64,000 nucleotides of DNA, from the NCBI RefSeq assembly GCF_022024015.1, contig NZ_CP091786.1:1364001-1428000 (forward strand), written 5' to 3'. Position numbers and translations under genes: made by a program. Below the pieces are notes generated by a model. That model had not been told where the DNA came from. It did not search any database and was given only the letters and a program-made list of their open reading frames with translations. The stretch comes from Prevotella sp. E9-3. GTDB taxonomy: Bacteria; Bacteroidota; Bacteroidia; Bacteroidales; Bacteroidaceae. Below are positions 39,179-48,730 of the stretch, one piece after another (within the stretch, counting starts at the first letter, position 1; each line of letters starts with the position of its first letter).

Positions 39179-41275
39179 ATGATCAACCTGAATTCTATGA
39201 AACTAACGTTGTTGTGGATATTTGCATTAGCTTCAATTTCAGCCAATGCTCAGCAAGGTGCTCAGATGGTAAAGTCTGTGGCATGGGATAAACAGAGCCT
39301 GCTGATAGACGGACGGAGGGTATGTCCAGTGATGGGCGAAGTGCACTACAGCCGTATTCCTGCCAATGAATGGCAGCGTGAGGTAAAGAAAATGAAAGAG
39401 GGTGGAGTGACTATACTAGCTACCTATGTGTTTTGGAACCATATAGAAGAGGAAGAAGGCATTTTTCGTTGGGATGGTCAGCGAAACCTTAGACAATTCC
39501 TTGAAGTCTGTCAACAGGAGGAGATGCCCGTGATACTACGTATAGGTCCGTTCTGCCATGGAGAAGTGAGAAACGGCGGTATGCCTGACTGGCTGTGGAG
39601 TAAAGACTTGAGAATGCGCAGTATGCAACCAGCATTCCTCGTCTGTGTGGAACGACTCTACCGACAGATTTTTACTCAAGTACAAGGACTACAATGGAAA
39701 GATGGCGGTCCAGTCATAGCCTGCCAATTCGACAACGAATATCGTGGCTCGGGTGACTACCTGATGGCTTTGAAGCGCATCGCCAACAACATAGGGTTCG
39801 ACCTGCCTTTCTATACCAGGACCGGATGGCCAGAATTGTCAAAGCCCGTACCCTTTGGAGAGATGATTCCTCTTTATGGTGACTATGCCGATGGCTTCTG
39901 GGATAAAGAGGTGAAAGAAGGAGTGGGTAACTATTACAAGGCATTCCAGTTTAAGGAGAGTGAAAAACCGGCCACTGCTATGGGCGAAGCTCCATCAACT
40001 ACCATCGAGGGTACTTCCTTATCGCAGAATCAGACAGCCTCTGCAGAGACGGAAAAGGGAACTGCTTATCCTTACTTCACCTGTGAACTGGGAGGAGGCA
40101 TGGCAACAGCCTATCATCGCCGTCCGTTCCTCTATCCCGAGGATGCCTATTCGATGGCATTGGTTAAACTGGGATCAGGGTCGAATCTTCTGGGCTACTA
40201 TATGTATCACGGTGGTACCAATCCGGAAGGAAAACTGCACACCTTGAACGAAGTACAGACATCACCAGGAACAGCCAATAACGATCTTCCTGTGGTAACC
40301 TATGATTTTCAAGCTCCGTTAGGTGAGTTTGGACAGCGCTATGCCCACTACTATAAACTTCGCCCGTTACACTTGTTTATGCAGGATTATGGCGAACAGT
40401 TGGCTACGATGGAGGCTCATTTCCCAACTCCTCAAAATTTAAAGAAAGGCGATGATGGATTCCTTCGTTGGTCGGTAAGAACCAATCACGCTTCTTCAAA
40501 AGAAGAAAAAAATGGCGCTTTTATTTTTGTGAACAACTATGAACGTTTCTGCCAGTTGTCAGCAAAGAAAAATGTACAATTGGAGGCCGGAGGAGTAAAA
40601 CTGCCTAAAATGACTATCCCTTCAGGTACAATGGCCATTTTCCCTGTGAATATCGATGGTATCAGTTATGCAACGGCTCAGCTGGTGGCTAAGCGCGAGG
40701 GGAAGATCATTATGATGCAGATACCTGGCATTCCCACAACTATTTGTCTTCAGAACGGCAAGATACTGAAGAATGTGAAGGCCAAGGGAATGGCAAAACC
40801 TGTCTGTGACAATATCTACTTACTTACTCAGCAAGAGGCAGAATATTTTGGGTTGAATGAACAGCAAGCAACAGACGCTGAACAGATAGCGTTGAATTGC
40901 GTTAAAGTAAGAGAGCCCGGCCCACTTCGCAAGATAGTGAAGGGTAGGGCAGAAGTGGCTGAAGCACCCTCAGAACACGACTGGGATAATGCTGCAGTGT
41001 ATAGCATAAAACTGCCAAATCAAAACGCATCACTATTGCGTATTACCTATCGTGGTGACTGTGCACGTCTGTATGCAGGAGGAAAATTAGTGGCAGACAA
41101 CTTCTACTATGGCCGACCGTTCTACTATGCACTATGGAGACTGGCAGAACCAGTGAAAGAACTGGAACTGCGCATCCTTCCTCTGCAGCCAGAGGCTCCA
41201 ATCTACCTGCCAAGAGAGGCAGATACAAGAGCGGGAGAAGAAGTAATGAAAATAGAAATCGTTAACCAAGAATAA
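39179..41275 (+). CDS. Glycoside hydrolase family 35 beta-galactosidase, secreted
   Basis: A 698-residue GH35 enzyme with a signal peptide (LTLLWIFALASISANAQ). It would release terminal beta-linked galactose from plant or host glycans in the periplasm. Motifs: GEVHYSRIPANEWQREVKKM, ATYVFWNHIEEEEG, RIGPFCHGEVRNGGMPDWL, acid/base Glu in CQFDNEYRGSGDYL and nucleophile Glu in YFTCELGGGMA. The inserted loop before the nucleophile is longer than in compact GH35. Start ATG 39179, or the internal ATG 39197. The next gene begins 2 bp after its stop, so the two are one operon. No SusC/SusD pair is beside it. Confidence 0.92.
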   Translation: MINLNSMKLTLLWIFALASISANAQQGAQMVKSVAWDKQSLLIDGRRVCPVMGEVHYSRIPANEWQREVKKMKEGGVTILATYVFWNHIEEEEGIFRWDGQRNLRQFLEVCQQEEMPVILRIGPFCHGEVRNGGMPDWLWSKDLRMRSMQPAFLVCVERLYRQIFTQVQGLQWKDGGPVIACQFDNEYRGSGDYLMALKRIANNIGFDLPFYTRTGWPELSKPVPFGEMIPLYGDYADGFWDKEVKEGVGNYYKAFQFKESEKPATAMGEAPSTTIEGTSLSQNQTASAETEKGTAYPYFTCELGGGMATAYHRRPFLYPEDAYSMALVKLGSGSNLLGYYMYHGGTNPEGKLHTLNEVQTSPGTANNDLPVVTYDFQAPLGEFGQRYAHYYKLRPLHLFMQDYGEQLATMEAHFPTPQNLKKGDDGFLRWSVRTNHASSKEEKNGAFIFVNNYERFCQLSAKKNVQLEAGGVKLPKMTIPSGTMAIFPVNIDGISYATAQLVAKREGKIIMMQIPGIPTTICLQNGKILKNVKAKGMAKPVCDNIYLLTQQEAEYFGLNEQQATDAEQIALNCVKVREPGPLRKIVKGRAEVAEAPSEHDWDNAAVYSIKLPNQNASLLRITYRGDCARLYAGGKLVADNFYYGRPFYYALWRLAEPVKELELRILPLQPEAPIYLPREADTRAGEEVMKIEIVNQE

Positions 41276-41277
41276 TT

Positions 41278-44232
41278 ATGAAAAAAATACTTTTAGCATT
41301 CTATATGACTTGTGTCCTGTGTGTACAAGGGCAACAAATCATCTCATTGGAAGGCGCATGGGACTTTCTTCAGGGTGATCCTATAGGCTACAGCGGAGGG
41401 GTACCCTCCTGTTATAACGACTATGTTATGCTGCCAGGTTCAATGCTCACTAACGGAAAGGGTGACCCCGTAAGCGTAAAAACCCAGTGGACTGGTTCTC
41501 TTTACGATTCGAGCTTCTTCTTCAATCCCTATATGGAGAAATATAGAAAGGAGCAAATAGCAAATACAATGGGGCAACAGGATAATACAATGAAGTTTCC
41601 ATTCTTTCTTACTCCCGATCGCCACTATGTTGGTGCTGCATGGTATCATCGCTCTGTCTATGTTCCCAAAGCATGGAACGATCAGCGCATCACCCTTTTC
41701 CTGGAACGCCCCCATATTGAAACGAAGGTGTATGTAAATGGTCATGAAGTGGGTAGACAGATGAGTCTGTCGACCCCTCATCGGTATGATGTGACGAAAT
41801 ATATATTACTTGGCGAGAAAAACGACATCAGTATTCGTGTATATAATGGCATAGAAAATGTATGCGTAGGACAGGATTCGCATAGCGTGACCGATCAGAC
41901 GCAAGGTAACTGGAACGGTATTGTCGGGCGCATTGAACTACAGGGACAATGGAAGAAGTTATACATCAAGAAAGTGCGTATTGTGCCGAATGTAGAGAAA
42001 CAAAGTTGTGAAGTGGAGGTTGAATTGAAAAACGACTTCAAAGGTATTCGTGTGTTGCCCATGAACGAATATATGGTGTCACTGCGTGTGCGCCCATTGA
42101 AGCCTGGTACAGGTCCATATATTGCCAATGAGATGCGTCAGGCTTATAGCAGCAAAGAACGTTTCATAGTGAATTTGGGCAAGAACATGCAACTGTGGGA
42201 CGAGTTTTCCCCCCAATTGTATCAATTGACCGTTGAAGCTGGCGATGATGTCTATGAGACAACCTTCGGAATGCGAGACATTAAGACCAATGGACGGCAG
42301 TTGTCCATTAATGGGCGCCCCCTCTTCCTTCGAGGAACAGTGGAGAACTGCTGTTTTCCATTGACAGGCTATCCACCTACCAGTGAGCAGGAATGGCTGC
42401 ATGTGTTCAGAAAATGCAAAGAATATGGACTGAACCACGTTCGTTTCCATAGTTATTGTCCGCCAGAGGCAGCCTTTGCTGCAGCAGACCGTGTGGGCAT
42501 CTATCTGCAACCTGAAGGACCGTCATGGCCAAACCATGGAGTGAAACTGCACAGAGGTATGAAGATAGACCAGTACTTACTGGAAGAATCGAAACGTATT
42601 ATAGATGAATACGGTCATCACCCTTCATTCGTGATGATGGCTGCTGGCAACGAACCTGCTGGCGACTGGGTGGCTTATTGTAATGACTGGGTGAAGAAAA
42701 TGAAGAAATACGATCCTACTAAGATATATGCCGGCGCATCTGTAGGTGGAGGATGGGCCTGGGATGACGGCTCAGAATACCATGTGAAAGGTGGTGCCAG
42801 AGGGCTCGATGAATGGAATAGAAAGGCTCCAAGCAGTGATGATGATTACTATAAAGGAATTGAATATCCGCGTAATTATAAAGTAGTTACGGATGAAAAT
42901 GGGAATGCGGTCCCAAACCATTCGCCTATCATTACTCACGAGAAAGGACAGTGGTGCGCATTTCCCGACTTCAACGAAATTCCTCAATATACCGGTGTGT
43001 ATAAGGCAAAGAATTTTGAAGTGTTCCGCGACTTGCTTCGTGATAATGGTATGGAAGGTATGGGACCAAAATTTCTGCAGGCTAGTGGAAAACTTCAGAC
43101 CCTATGCTATAAGTATGAGATAGAACGAAATTTGCGAACCAAAGACTATGCTGGTTTTCAACTCTTAGGACTGAATGACTATAGCGGACAGGGAACTGCC
43201 TTGGTAGGTGTGCTCAACGTGTTTTGGCGTGAGAAAGGATATTGTACGGCGGCAGATTGGCGAGAATTTTGTTCAGTCCTGGTACCTTTGGCTCGTTTTC
43301 CAAAGTTTGTCTATTCCAATAAAGACACCCTGCGCGTACCAGTAGAGGCATACAACGCTTATAGCATGCCCATCACAGGAGTGAACGCTACGTACAGTAT
43401 TACTGATGAGAAAGGCAGACTGGTAAAAAATGGAATACTCTTTACAGGTATGTTGCCGGTCGGAAAGAATATCCCCTTGGGCACTGTGCAGATGGCGTTG
43501 GATGGTATTCAGAAACCGACCAAAATGATCCTTGCCGTTCAGTTGTCAGGACTAATGCAGAATCATTGGGAGTTCTGGGTATATCCTAGTACCTTTAAAC
43601 AAGTGTCGAATTTCAAAGATCAAGGCGTGTATGTTGCTGATTCACTTGATGCCAAAGCAGAGAAAGTGCTAAGAAAAGGAGGAATGGTGCTGCTGACAGC
43701 TGCAGGTAAGGTGAAACTGGGCAGTGACGTAAAGCAAAACTACCTGCCAGTATTCTGGAACACCAGTTGGTTCAAGATGCGCCCACCACACACCACTGGT
43801 GCTTATATAAACCAAAAGCACCCACTGTTTAAATACGATTTTCCAACAGATGATTGGAGCAATCTAAACTGGTGGGAACTGCTGAATAAGGCACAGGTGA
43901 TGAATCTCATGGAGCTTCCACGTGACTATCAGTCACCTATACAGCCTATTGACACCTGGCATGTGTCGCGAAAGTTGGGTATGCTCATAGAAGCAAGAGT
44001 AGGAAAAGGCCGATTACTGATGACCACGATGGATATCACCAACAACTTGGAACATCGACTGGTGGCATGCCAGATGAGACAGGCCATTCTAAACTATATG
44101 AAGAGTGACGACTTTCAGCCACAACTGCAGTTGGATATGGAAATCATACGCCATTTCTATACCCGTCAGGCTCCTGCCGTGAATATGTTTACAAACGATT
44201 CTCCAGACGAACTGAAACCGAAAATAAAATAG
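41278..44232 (+). CDS. Glycoside hydrolase family 2 protein, secreted
   Basis: 984 residues, signal peptide ending near VQGQQ. The order follows GH2: sugar-binding jelly roll (about 85-230, with YHRSVYVPKAWNDQRITLFL), immunoglobulin-like domain, then TIM barrel with FLRGTVENCCFPLTGYPPT, HVRFHSYCPPEAAFAAADRV, acid/base Glu in MAAGNEPAGDW and probable nucleophile Glu in ITHEKGQWCAFPDF. It probably cleaves a beta-linked sugar (galactose, glucuronic acid or similar) from the same glycan as the GH35 partner; the specificity is not obvious, and the C-terminal 250 residues are not a standard GH2 domain. Confidence 0.85.
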   Translation: MKKILLAFYMTCVLCVQGQQIISLEGAWDFLQGDPIGYSGGVPSCYNDYVMLPGSMLTNGKGDPVSVKTQWTGSLYDSSFFFNPYMEKYRKEQIANTMGQQDNTMKFPFFLTPDRHYVGAAWYHRSVYVPKAWNDQRITLFLERPHIETKVYVNGHEVGRQMSLSTPHRYDVTKYILLGEKNDISIRVYNGIENVCVGQDSHSVTDQTQGNWNGIVGRIELQGQWKKLYIKKVRIVPNVEKQSCEVEVELKNDFKGIRVLPMNEYMVSLRVRPLKPGTGPYIANEMRQAYSSKERFIVNLGKNMQLWDEFSPQLYQLTVEAGDDVYETTFGMRDIKTNGRQLSINGRPLFLRGTVENCCFPLTGYPPTSEQEWLHVFRKCKEYGLNHVRFHSYCPPEAAFAAADRVGIYLQPEGPSWPNHGVKLHRGMKIDQYLLEESKRIIDEYGHHPSFVMMAAGNEPAGDWVAYCNDWVKKMKKYDPTKIYAGASVGGGWAWDDGSEYHVKGGARGLDEWNRKAPSSDDDYYKGIEYPRNYKVVTDENGNAVPNHSPIITHEKGQWCAFPDFNEIPQYTGVYKAKNFEVFRDLLRDNGMEGMGPKFLQASGKLQTLCYKYEIERNLRTKDYAGFQLLGLNDYSGQGTALVGVLNVFWREKGYCTAADWREFCSVLVPLARFPKFVYSNKDTLRVPVEAYNAYSMPITGVNATYSITDEKGRLVKNGILFTGMLPVGKNIPLGTVQMALDGIQKPTKMILAVQLSGLMQNHWEFWVYPSTFKQVSNFKDQGVYVADSLDAKAEKVLRKGGMVLLTAAGKVKLGSDVKQNYLPVFWNTSWFKMRPPHTTGAYINQKHPLFKYDFPTDDWSNLNWWELLNKAQVMNLMELPRDYQSPIQPIDTWHVSRKLGMLIEARVGKGRLLMTTMDITNNLEHRLVACQMRQAILNYMKSDDFQPQLQLDMEIIRHFYTRQAPAVNMFTNDSPDELKPKIK

Positions 44233-44252
44233 GTAGAATCAGCGTATTAACA

Positions 44253-44330
44253 ACTGAAGAAACTGTTTGCTGTGAATAATGGCAGGACAATTATTCACTT
44301 TTCTTACCAAACAGTTTCTTCAGTCTTTTT
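44253..44330 (+). terminator. Nested inverted repeat/terminator overlapping the end of the next gene
   Basis: Outer arms ACTGAAGAAACTGTTTG (44253-44269) and the exact complement (44308-44324); inner arms GTGAATAAT (44272-44280) and ATTATTCAC (44290-44298); T-run CTTTTT at 44325-44330. The right half is also coding sequence of the convergent gene (44291-44551). On the plus strand it can terminate the GH35-GH2 transcript. Confidence 0.65.
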
Positions 44331-44551
44331 ACTCCCTCTACGCCAAGGATAGTCAGTCCGCCATACTGAAAGGTCTTTGCCATGCCAAAGAGGATGAACC
44401 AGAGTACGCCTTTAGCTTCAACACTGATAGGCAGTGCCATCTGAGCGAAGGAGAGTATGTAACAAGGGATACAAAGCAGTAACACTATTACACCAGTGCG
44501 GAATGATAATCCTGAGAGCCACTGCTTACATCTTAGTAATAATTCTTTCAT
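44291..44551 (-). CDS. Small membrane protein of unknown function, 86 residues
   Basis: Two membrane helices (SFRTGVIVLLLCIPCYILSF and VLWFILFGMAKTFQYGGLTI) between basic ends, with a lysine-rich C-terminus (KRLKKLFGKKSE). I do not recognise a family with a known role; similar proteins occur in Prevotella. ATG 44551. It stands divergent to nadE (107 bp between) and converges on the GH2 gene, with its last 12 codons inside the nested inverted repeat. Confidence 0.7.
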   Translation of the reverse strand: MKELLLRCKQWLSGLSFRTGVIVLLLCIPCYILSFAQMALPISVEAKGVLWFILFGMAKTFQYGGLTILGVEGVKRLKKLFGKKSE

Positions 44552-44592
44552 ACAATCTTTTTCGTGTTAGCGCATGCAAAGGTAAGAAAAAA

Positions 44593-44624
44593 TTTGGGGA
44601 TGACCAAAAGTTGTCGTATCTTTG
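44593..44624 (+). promoter_or_regulatory. Promoter of nadE
   Basis: TTTG 44593-44596, 20-base spacer, TATCTTTG 44617-44624; expected start near 44630, about 29 bases before ATG 44659. Confidence 0.7.
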
Positions 44625-44658
44625 CATTCCGTTAACAAACAACAAACACAAATAATTT

Positions 44659-45519
44659 ATGGACTACAAAAGAGTTTTTGAAACCATGGTGAGTGAGACA
44701 GAGAAATACCTCACTACCAACAACCTGAAGACAATGGTGCTGGGACTTTCCGGCGGCATTGACTCGACTGTTACAGCTGCCATCTGCCATGAGGTGGTGA
44801 AAAGAAATCCGGAGGAAGAACTTAAATTTATTGGCGTTAGTCTGCCTTGCTCCACAAATAGTGTAGAGGAGAACGACTCAGCCTATATGGCTATGAAGGC
44901 TTTCTGCGATGAGTATTGGGTGGAAAACCTGCAGAAGGAGTATCTGCTAATGCGTGCCACTTGCGAGCAACACTATGCTTCGACCCATCTGTCGCAGGGA
45001 AATATCAAGGCTCGCCTTCGCATGATATATCTTTACAATATTGCTTCAGTGACAGGAGGAATGGTAATGGATACCGACAACCTGACGGAACACTATCTGG
45101 GCTTTTGGACTATTCATGGCGATGTGGCTGACTATAACCCTATAGGCGGACTGTGGAAACATGAGGTGTACAATCTGTGTAAATATCTGTTTGAAGAGGT
45201 TTATACTGACGAAACACAGGCTCCTTACAAAGCTTTGCGTGCAGCCTATGGTATCACTCCTACTGATGGTAATGGTGTGGCAGCAGGTGGAGATATGGCA
45301 CAGATAGCTCCAGGACATACCTATGAGGAAGTGGACGATATACTGAAAAGCTACATTCAGACCAAAGATAATGCTGAACACTGTGAGCAGGAACTGGCTC
45401 GACTGAACAAGGCATATGGTGCGGAAACTGTAGAACGTGTATTGAAGCGTCATCGCAACTCAGAGTTCAAACGTAAACGTCTGCCTATTGCTATTGAAAG
45501 AGGCCTGTATGCAGATTAG
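44659..45519 (+). CDS. nadE: NAD synthase (ammonia-type)
   Basis: NadE amidates deamido-NAD to NAD. 286 residues, only the synthetase domain and no N-terminal glutaminase, so it is expected to use ammonia. The P-loop LGLSGGIDSTVTAAI at residues about 29-43, DTDNLTEHYLGFWTIHGD and YNPIGGLWKHEVYNL are the active-site landmarks; the C-terminal RHRNSEFKRKRLPIA is conserved in many bacteria. Start ATG 44659 and terminator at 45526-45564 mark a single-gene unit. Confidence 0.94.
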   Translation: MDYKRVFETMVSETEKYLTTNNLKTMVLGLSGGIDSTVTAAICHEVVKRNPEEELKFIGVSLPCSTNSVEENDSAYMAMKAFCDEYWVENLQKEYLLMRATCEQHYASTHLSQGNIKARLRMIYLYNIASVTGGMVMDTDNLTEHYLGFWTIHGDVADYNPIGGLWKHEVYNLCKYLFEEVYTDETQAPYKALRAAYGITPTDGNGVAAGGDMAQIAPGHTYEEVDDILKSYIQTKDNAEHCEQELARLNKAYGAETVERVLKRHRNSEFKRKRLPIAIERGLYAD

Positions 45520-45525
45520 AAATAA

Positions 45526-45564
45526 ATATGGACAAGCGTAATGAGCGTTTGTCCATATTTTTTT
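45526..45564 (+). terminator. Intrinsic terminator of nadE
   Basis: AATATGGACAAGCG and CGTTTGTCCATATT form a stem with one bulge pair; the T-run at 45557-45564 follows. It is 6 bp after the stop codon. Confidence 0.85.
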
Positions 45565-45592
45565 ATTCCCTCAAAAATAGGAAGTTGCTATA

Positions 45593-46336
45593 TTATTTCC
45601 CTAAGAAATGGGATGTGAGATAGTCGTTGAACTGTTCCTTGTAGTTGTCGCCAATAGGGAGAAATGTATCAGTGTCCATAATGATGCGATTCTTGTTGAC
45701 CTCCTGTACCATGTCTAGATTGACTATATAAGAACGGTGGATTCTCATGAAATTCTTTGGAAGGAAATCTTCCATCTTTTTCATCGAAAGAAGAGTGATG
45801 ACTGGTTTAGGCTGATTGGCCAGGTAGATTTTCAAATACTCGCTCATACCCTCAATGTACCGAATGTCAGAGAGAGTGATACGAATGGTTTTGTAGTCTG
45901 TTTTGATGAAGATTGACTCAGAGGACTCACCTACAGTATTAACAGGCTCATTACTGCTAATTCCCTGTTGAGTATGAACAGATGACAACCTTTCTTTGAT
46001 TTTCATTGCAGCTCTTTGGAAATCTGTAAATCCGAAAGGTTTCAACAAGTAGTCGATGGCATCAACCTTATAGCCCTCGATGGCATACTCACTATAGGCC
46101 GTAGTGAAAACAATGAGCGGACGTACGGGCAGTTGTTTGACGAAGTCCATCCCTGATAGATCTGGCATGTTGATATCGCAGAAAATGGCATCAACAGGCT
46201 CACAATCCATTATCTCACGTGCCTCAATCGCGCTCTGACACTGGGCTGTTAGTTCAAAAAATGGTATTTTGCTGATGTAAGTGACCAACTGTTGAAGGGC
46301 CAGTGGTTCATCGTCAATGGCAAGTACTCTGATCAT
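45593..46336 (-). CDS. LytTR-family response regulator
   Basis: 247 residues: receiver domain (1-120) with acidic pocket AIDDEPLALQQL, phospho-Asp in DAIFCDINMPDLSG and Lys in YLLKPFGF, then a LytTR DNA-binding domain from about 145 (IRYIEGMSEYLKIYL, and MRIHRSYIVNLDMV). The domain binds pairs of short direct repeats in target promoters. Partner of the LytS-type kinase 40 bp upstream, same strand. Stop codon at 45593 lies opposite the nadE terminator. Confidence 0.92.
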   Translation of the reverse strand: MIRVLAIDDEPLALQQLVTYISKIPFFELTAQCQSAIEAREIMDCEPVDAIFCDINMPDLSGMDFVKQLPVRPLIVFTTAYSEYAIEGYKVDAIDYLLKPFGFTDFQRAAMKIKERLSSVHTQQGISSNEPVNTVGESSESIFIKTDYKTIRITLSDIRYIEGMSEYLKIYLANQPKPVITLLSMKKMEDFLPKNFMRIHRSYIVNLDMVQEVNKNRIIMDTDTFLPIGDNYKEQFNDYLTSHFLGK

Positions 46337-46376
46337 CTGCTAGTTTCCTTAGTGGTTAGTAAGAATGTTTTCAACA

Positions 46377-47492
46377 TTATAACGGGATTTCAAGAAGAAT
46401 ATTATAAGCATCTGCTTGCTCATCGATGTTCAAATGGTAGCGATTGCCATAGATGAGTTGCAGTCGGCGTGTCACATTCTTCAAGCCTACACCACCTTCA
46501 GAAGCTGCCGTATTAGTCTTTTTCTCCGTCTTACTGTTGCGACAACTGAAGAGCAGACGGGGACCTTCTGTCTGCAATTGTATGTCGATAAACGAAGGTT
46601 GCTTGTAGCTGACACCATGCTTGAAGGCATTCTCCACAAAGGTGATGAAAATCATGGGAGGAATTTGGAAGTCGGGCAAATGGTCGGGTAGTGTGACAGT
46701 GATAGCCACCTTGTCGGTATAACGTAGTCGCATCAGTCGGATGTAACTGTTTAGGAAATCAATGTCACGGGCCAAAGGAACCACCTGCTGAGAACCCTCA
46801 TAGAGTGCATAACGCATAATCTTAGATAACTCTACAATATTCTCCTTAGCCCGTTCGCTGTCAATGTCAACAAGGGCATGGATATTATTGAGCGTGTTCA
46901 TCAGAAAATGAGGGTTGATCTGATAGCGCAGATACTCCAGTTGCTGCTTGAGATTCTCTTTCTCTAGTTCCTTCATTCTCGACAGGTCGTCACGCTGCTT
47001 GAAATAGAGCTTCACCCCGACATTCATGCCCAGCATCATGATAAGCATAACTGTGGAAATGAAATCCCTCTGGCCGAAGAAGAACGGCGGCTTGTCAATA
47101 TGATGGAGACGAGGGCGCCTGTGGTCGTCATGTTCTTCAAACCTGTTACGCTCGAAATTTTCCGTTCGCTCTGGGAAATGCCTTTTGTGAGGATGTTCGG
47201 GCTTGTTTGCGCATTGAAGTACTATAAAGCAAGAAATGAGCACTACGATGCAGGAGAAATAGAGCACCTTTCGCTGCTTATAGACGAGTAGGGGAGCTAG
47301 TAGAATATTGTGGACGAGGAAAGCCAGAAAGAGGTTGAAGGTATGCAGCCATACATTGAACAGCTCGTGCCAGGGGTATGTATCTGTATTGCTGTGATGG
47401 AACGCAATACTGATGAGGGGTGCTAAGAACATTGCTATCCATAGCATCACATAGACGAGTATCTCTTGTTTGTGAACAATGCGCAGTTGCAT
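46377..47492 (-). CDS. LytS/His_kinase-family sensor histidine kinase
   Basis: 371 residues, four predicted membrane helices (for example EILVYVMLWIAMFLAPLISI and VLYFSCIVVLISCFIVLQC) with a His/Glu/Arg-rich segment between (EHPHKRHFPERTENFERN). The His_kinase domain (PF06580-type) begins KQQLEYLRYQINPHFLMNTL, with the phospho-His in INPHF, and ends in an ATPase domain (FVENAFKHG, GGVGLKNVTRRLQLIYG). It would phosphorylate the LytTR regulator. The histidine-rich segment could bind metal. Start ATG 47492; the secreted-protein gene ends 8 bp upstream. Confidence 0.9.
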   Translation of the reverse strand: MQLRIVHKQEILVYVMLWIAMFLAPLISIAFHHSNTDTYPWHELFNVWLHTFNLFLAFLVHNILLAPLLVYKQRKVLYFSCIVVLISCFIVLQCANKPEHPHKRHFPERTENFERNRFEEHDDHRRPRLHHIDKPPFFFGQRDFISTVMLIMMLGMNVGVKLYFKQRDDLSRMKELEKENLKQQLEYLRYQINPHFLMNTLNNIHALVDIDSERAKENIVELSKIMRYALYEGSQQVVPLARDIDFLNSYIRLMRLRYTDKVAITVTLPDHLPDFQIPPMIFITFVENAFKHGVSYKQPSFIDIQLQTEGPRLLFSCRNSKTEKKTNTAASEGGVGLKNVTRRLQLIYGNRYHLNIDEQADAYNILLEIPL

Positions 47493-47500
47493 ACAATCTT

Positions 47501-48502
47501 TTACTTACCGATAACCTTGATGGCTTTTCCTTCTTTTCTGATGATAAACAGACCTTTACCTGTGGCAGCATTCGCTTTAAGTTGACGTCCTTTGAGGTCG
47601 TAAACGGCAGCAGAGTTGGCAGCAGAAGCCTGGCTGACCGTCTGAATGTCTGTATAAGTCTCAGTATCGTCTGTATTGAAATTGCGTGTTCCACCGCTGT
47701 AAGTAATAGATCCATCGGTCTTGATAGCTTTTCCCTGATAATCACTAATAGTCAGTGTACCGGCAGTCATATAGAAATTGCCGGTATTCTCTTCTTCATG
47801 CTCAGTGGTGATGGAAGTGGCGGGATCACTGCTCAGCTCAACCTGAATACCATCATCACCAGCTCCATTGAGAGATATGTTACCACTCTCCAAAAGGAAA
47901 TATTCCTTACAGTGGATAGCATCTTTGATGGAAGTGTTCACATTGAGTGTCATATTCTTGATCTCCAGATATTCTTTGCTATATATACCATGCTTAGAAT
48001 TGCCAACGATGTTCAGGGTTCCCTTTCCCTTCATCTTGGTATGTCCTTTGATGTGCAGACAGCCATTGTATGTCTCGTTTGCACCATCAGTCAGCGTGTT
48101 GACCGTTCCCTTCTGAGCACTGACAGCAATGCGTTTGCCATTCTGAATGTTGATGGCAGGACCGCTGGGATTGGTTAGTGTGAGACCATTCAACTCGACT
48201 GTACACTTGAAGGCACCTTCCATGTAGAACTCGCCATCGTTGGATGAACCAGAAAGTGAATAGATGATTTCACCGTCTTCGTTGTCGAGCGTGGCATCGA
48301 TGCCTTCGAAGGCTTCGCTCTGCTTGATGATAACGTGAGAGGAGCTACCACTCGTAACCGTTACATAGCTACTGATGTTGGAAGCTACGCTGACAGTTGC
48401 AGTTGTACCATTGTAAATAATCTCAACCGTGTTCTTGTTAATGGCAAAAGTTGAGATCAGACTGGTCATAAAGACTGCAAAGCTAAGTAGAATTTTTTTC
48501 AT
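47501..48502 (-). CDS. Secreted carbohydrate-binding-domain protein (DUF4353/Cthe_2159-like)
   Basis: I start at ATG 48502 (MKKILLSFAVFMTSL, 333 residues) because this yields a clean signal peptide; 53 upstream codons lie beyond the promoter. The body is a right-handed beta-helix-like repeat of short strands (for example AINIQNGKRIAVSAQKGT and KHGIYSKEYLEIKNM), typical of DUF4353 calcium-dependent carbohydrate-binding proteins. The end (AAVYDLKGRQLKANAATGKG then LFIIRKEG) resembles the C-terminal tail of many Bacteroidota exported proteins. The gene is followed closely by the LytS/LytT pair, suggesting that the pair responds to the same envelope or glycan signal. Confidence 0.78.
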   Translation of the reverse strand: MKKILLSFAVFMTSLISTFAINKNTVEIIYNGTTATVSVASNISSYVTVTSGSSSHVIIKQSEAFEGIDATLDNEDGEIIYSLSGSSNDGEFYMEGAFKCTVELNGLTLTNPSGPAINIQNGKRIAVSAQKGTVNTLTDGANETYNGCLHIKGHTKMKGKGTLNIVGNSKHGIYSKEYLEIKNMTLNVNTSIKDAIHCKEYFLLESGNISLNGAGDDGIQVELSSDPATSITTEHEEENTGNFYMTAGTLTISDYQGKAIKTDGSITYSGGTRNFNTDDTETYTDIQTVSQASAANSAAVYDLKGRQLKANAATGKGLFIIRKEGKAIKVIGK

Positions 48503-48548
48503 ATTGTTTATACTATTAATAGTTATTGTTTTCTTATTTAATAATGGG

Positions 48549-48580
48549 CAAAGATACATGAAGATGCCTTGTTTCTCAAA
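48549..48580 (-). promoter_or_regulatory. Promoter of the secreted protein and LytS/LytT operon
   Basis: On the minus strand TTTG (48580-48577), 20-base spacer, TATCTTTG (48556-48549). Expected start near 48543, about 40 bases upstream of ATG 48502. Confidence 0.65.
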
Positions 48581-48679
48581 TACATTCAACGAATGGTTCG
48601 TTCTTTTCTGTGAAAATAGGCAAAAATCGGCACAAAAGTAGAAAATAAAGTTGAAATGCACAAAAAATGTCTGCTATCT

Positions 48680-48711
48680 TTTGGAGAATCATTATTATTT
48701 TGTTATTTTTG
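48680..48711 (+). promoter_or_regulatory. Promoter of the ROK-men operon
   Basis: TTTG 48680-48683, 20-base spacer, TATTTTTG 48704-48711. Expected start near 48717, which rules out the open frame upstream of ATG 48731. Confidence 0.6.
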
Positions 48712-48730
48712 TGGCACTAATGAACTGAAA

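Noticed and set aside
47420..48178. 252-codon plus-strand frame opposite the secreted protein gene
   Set aside because: Shadow of the beta-helix gene; no domain or promoter.
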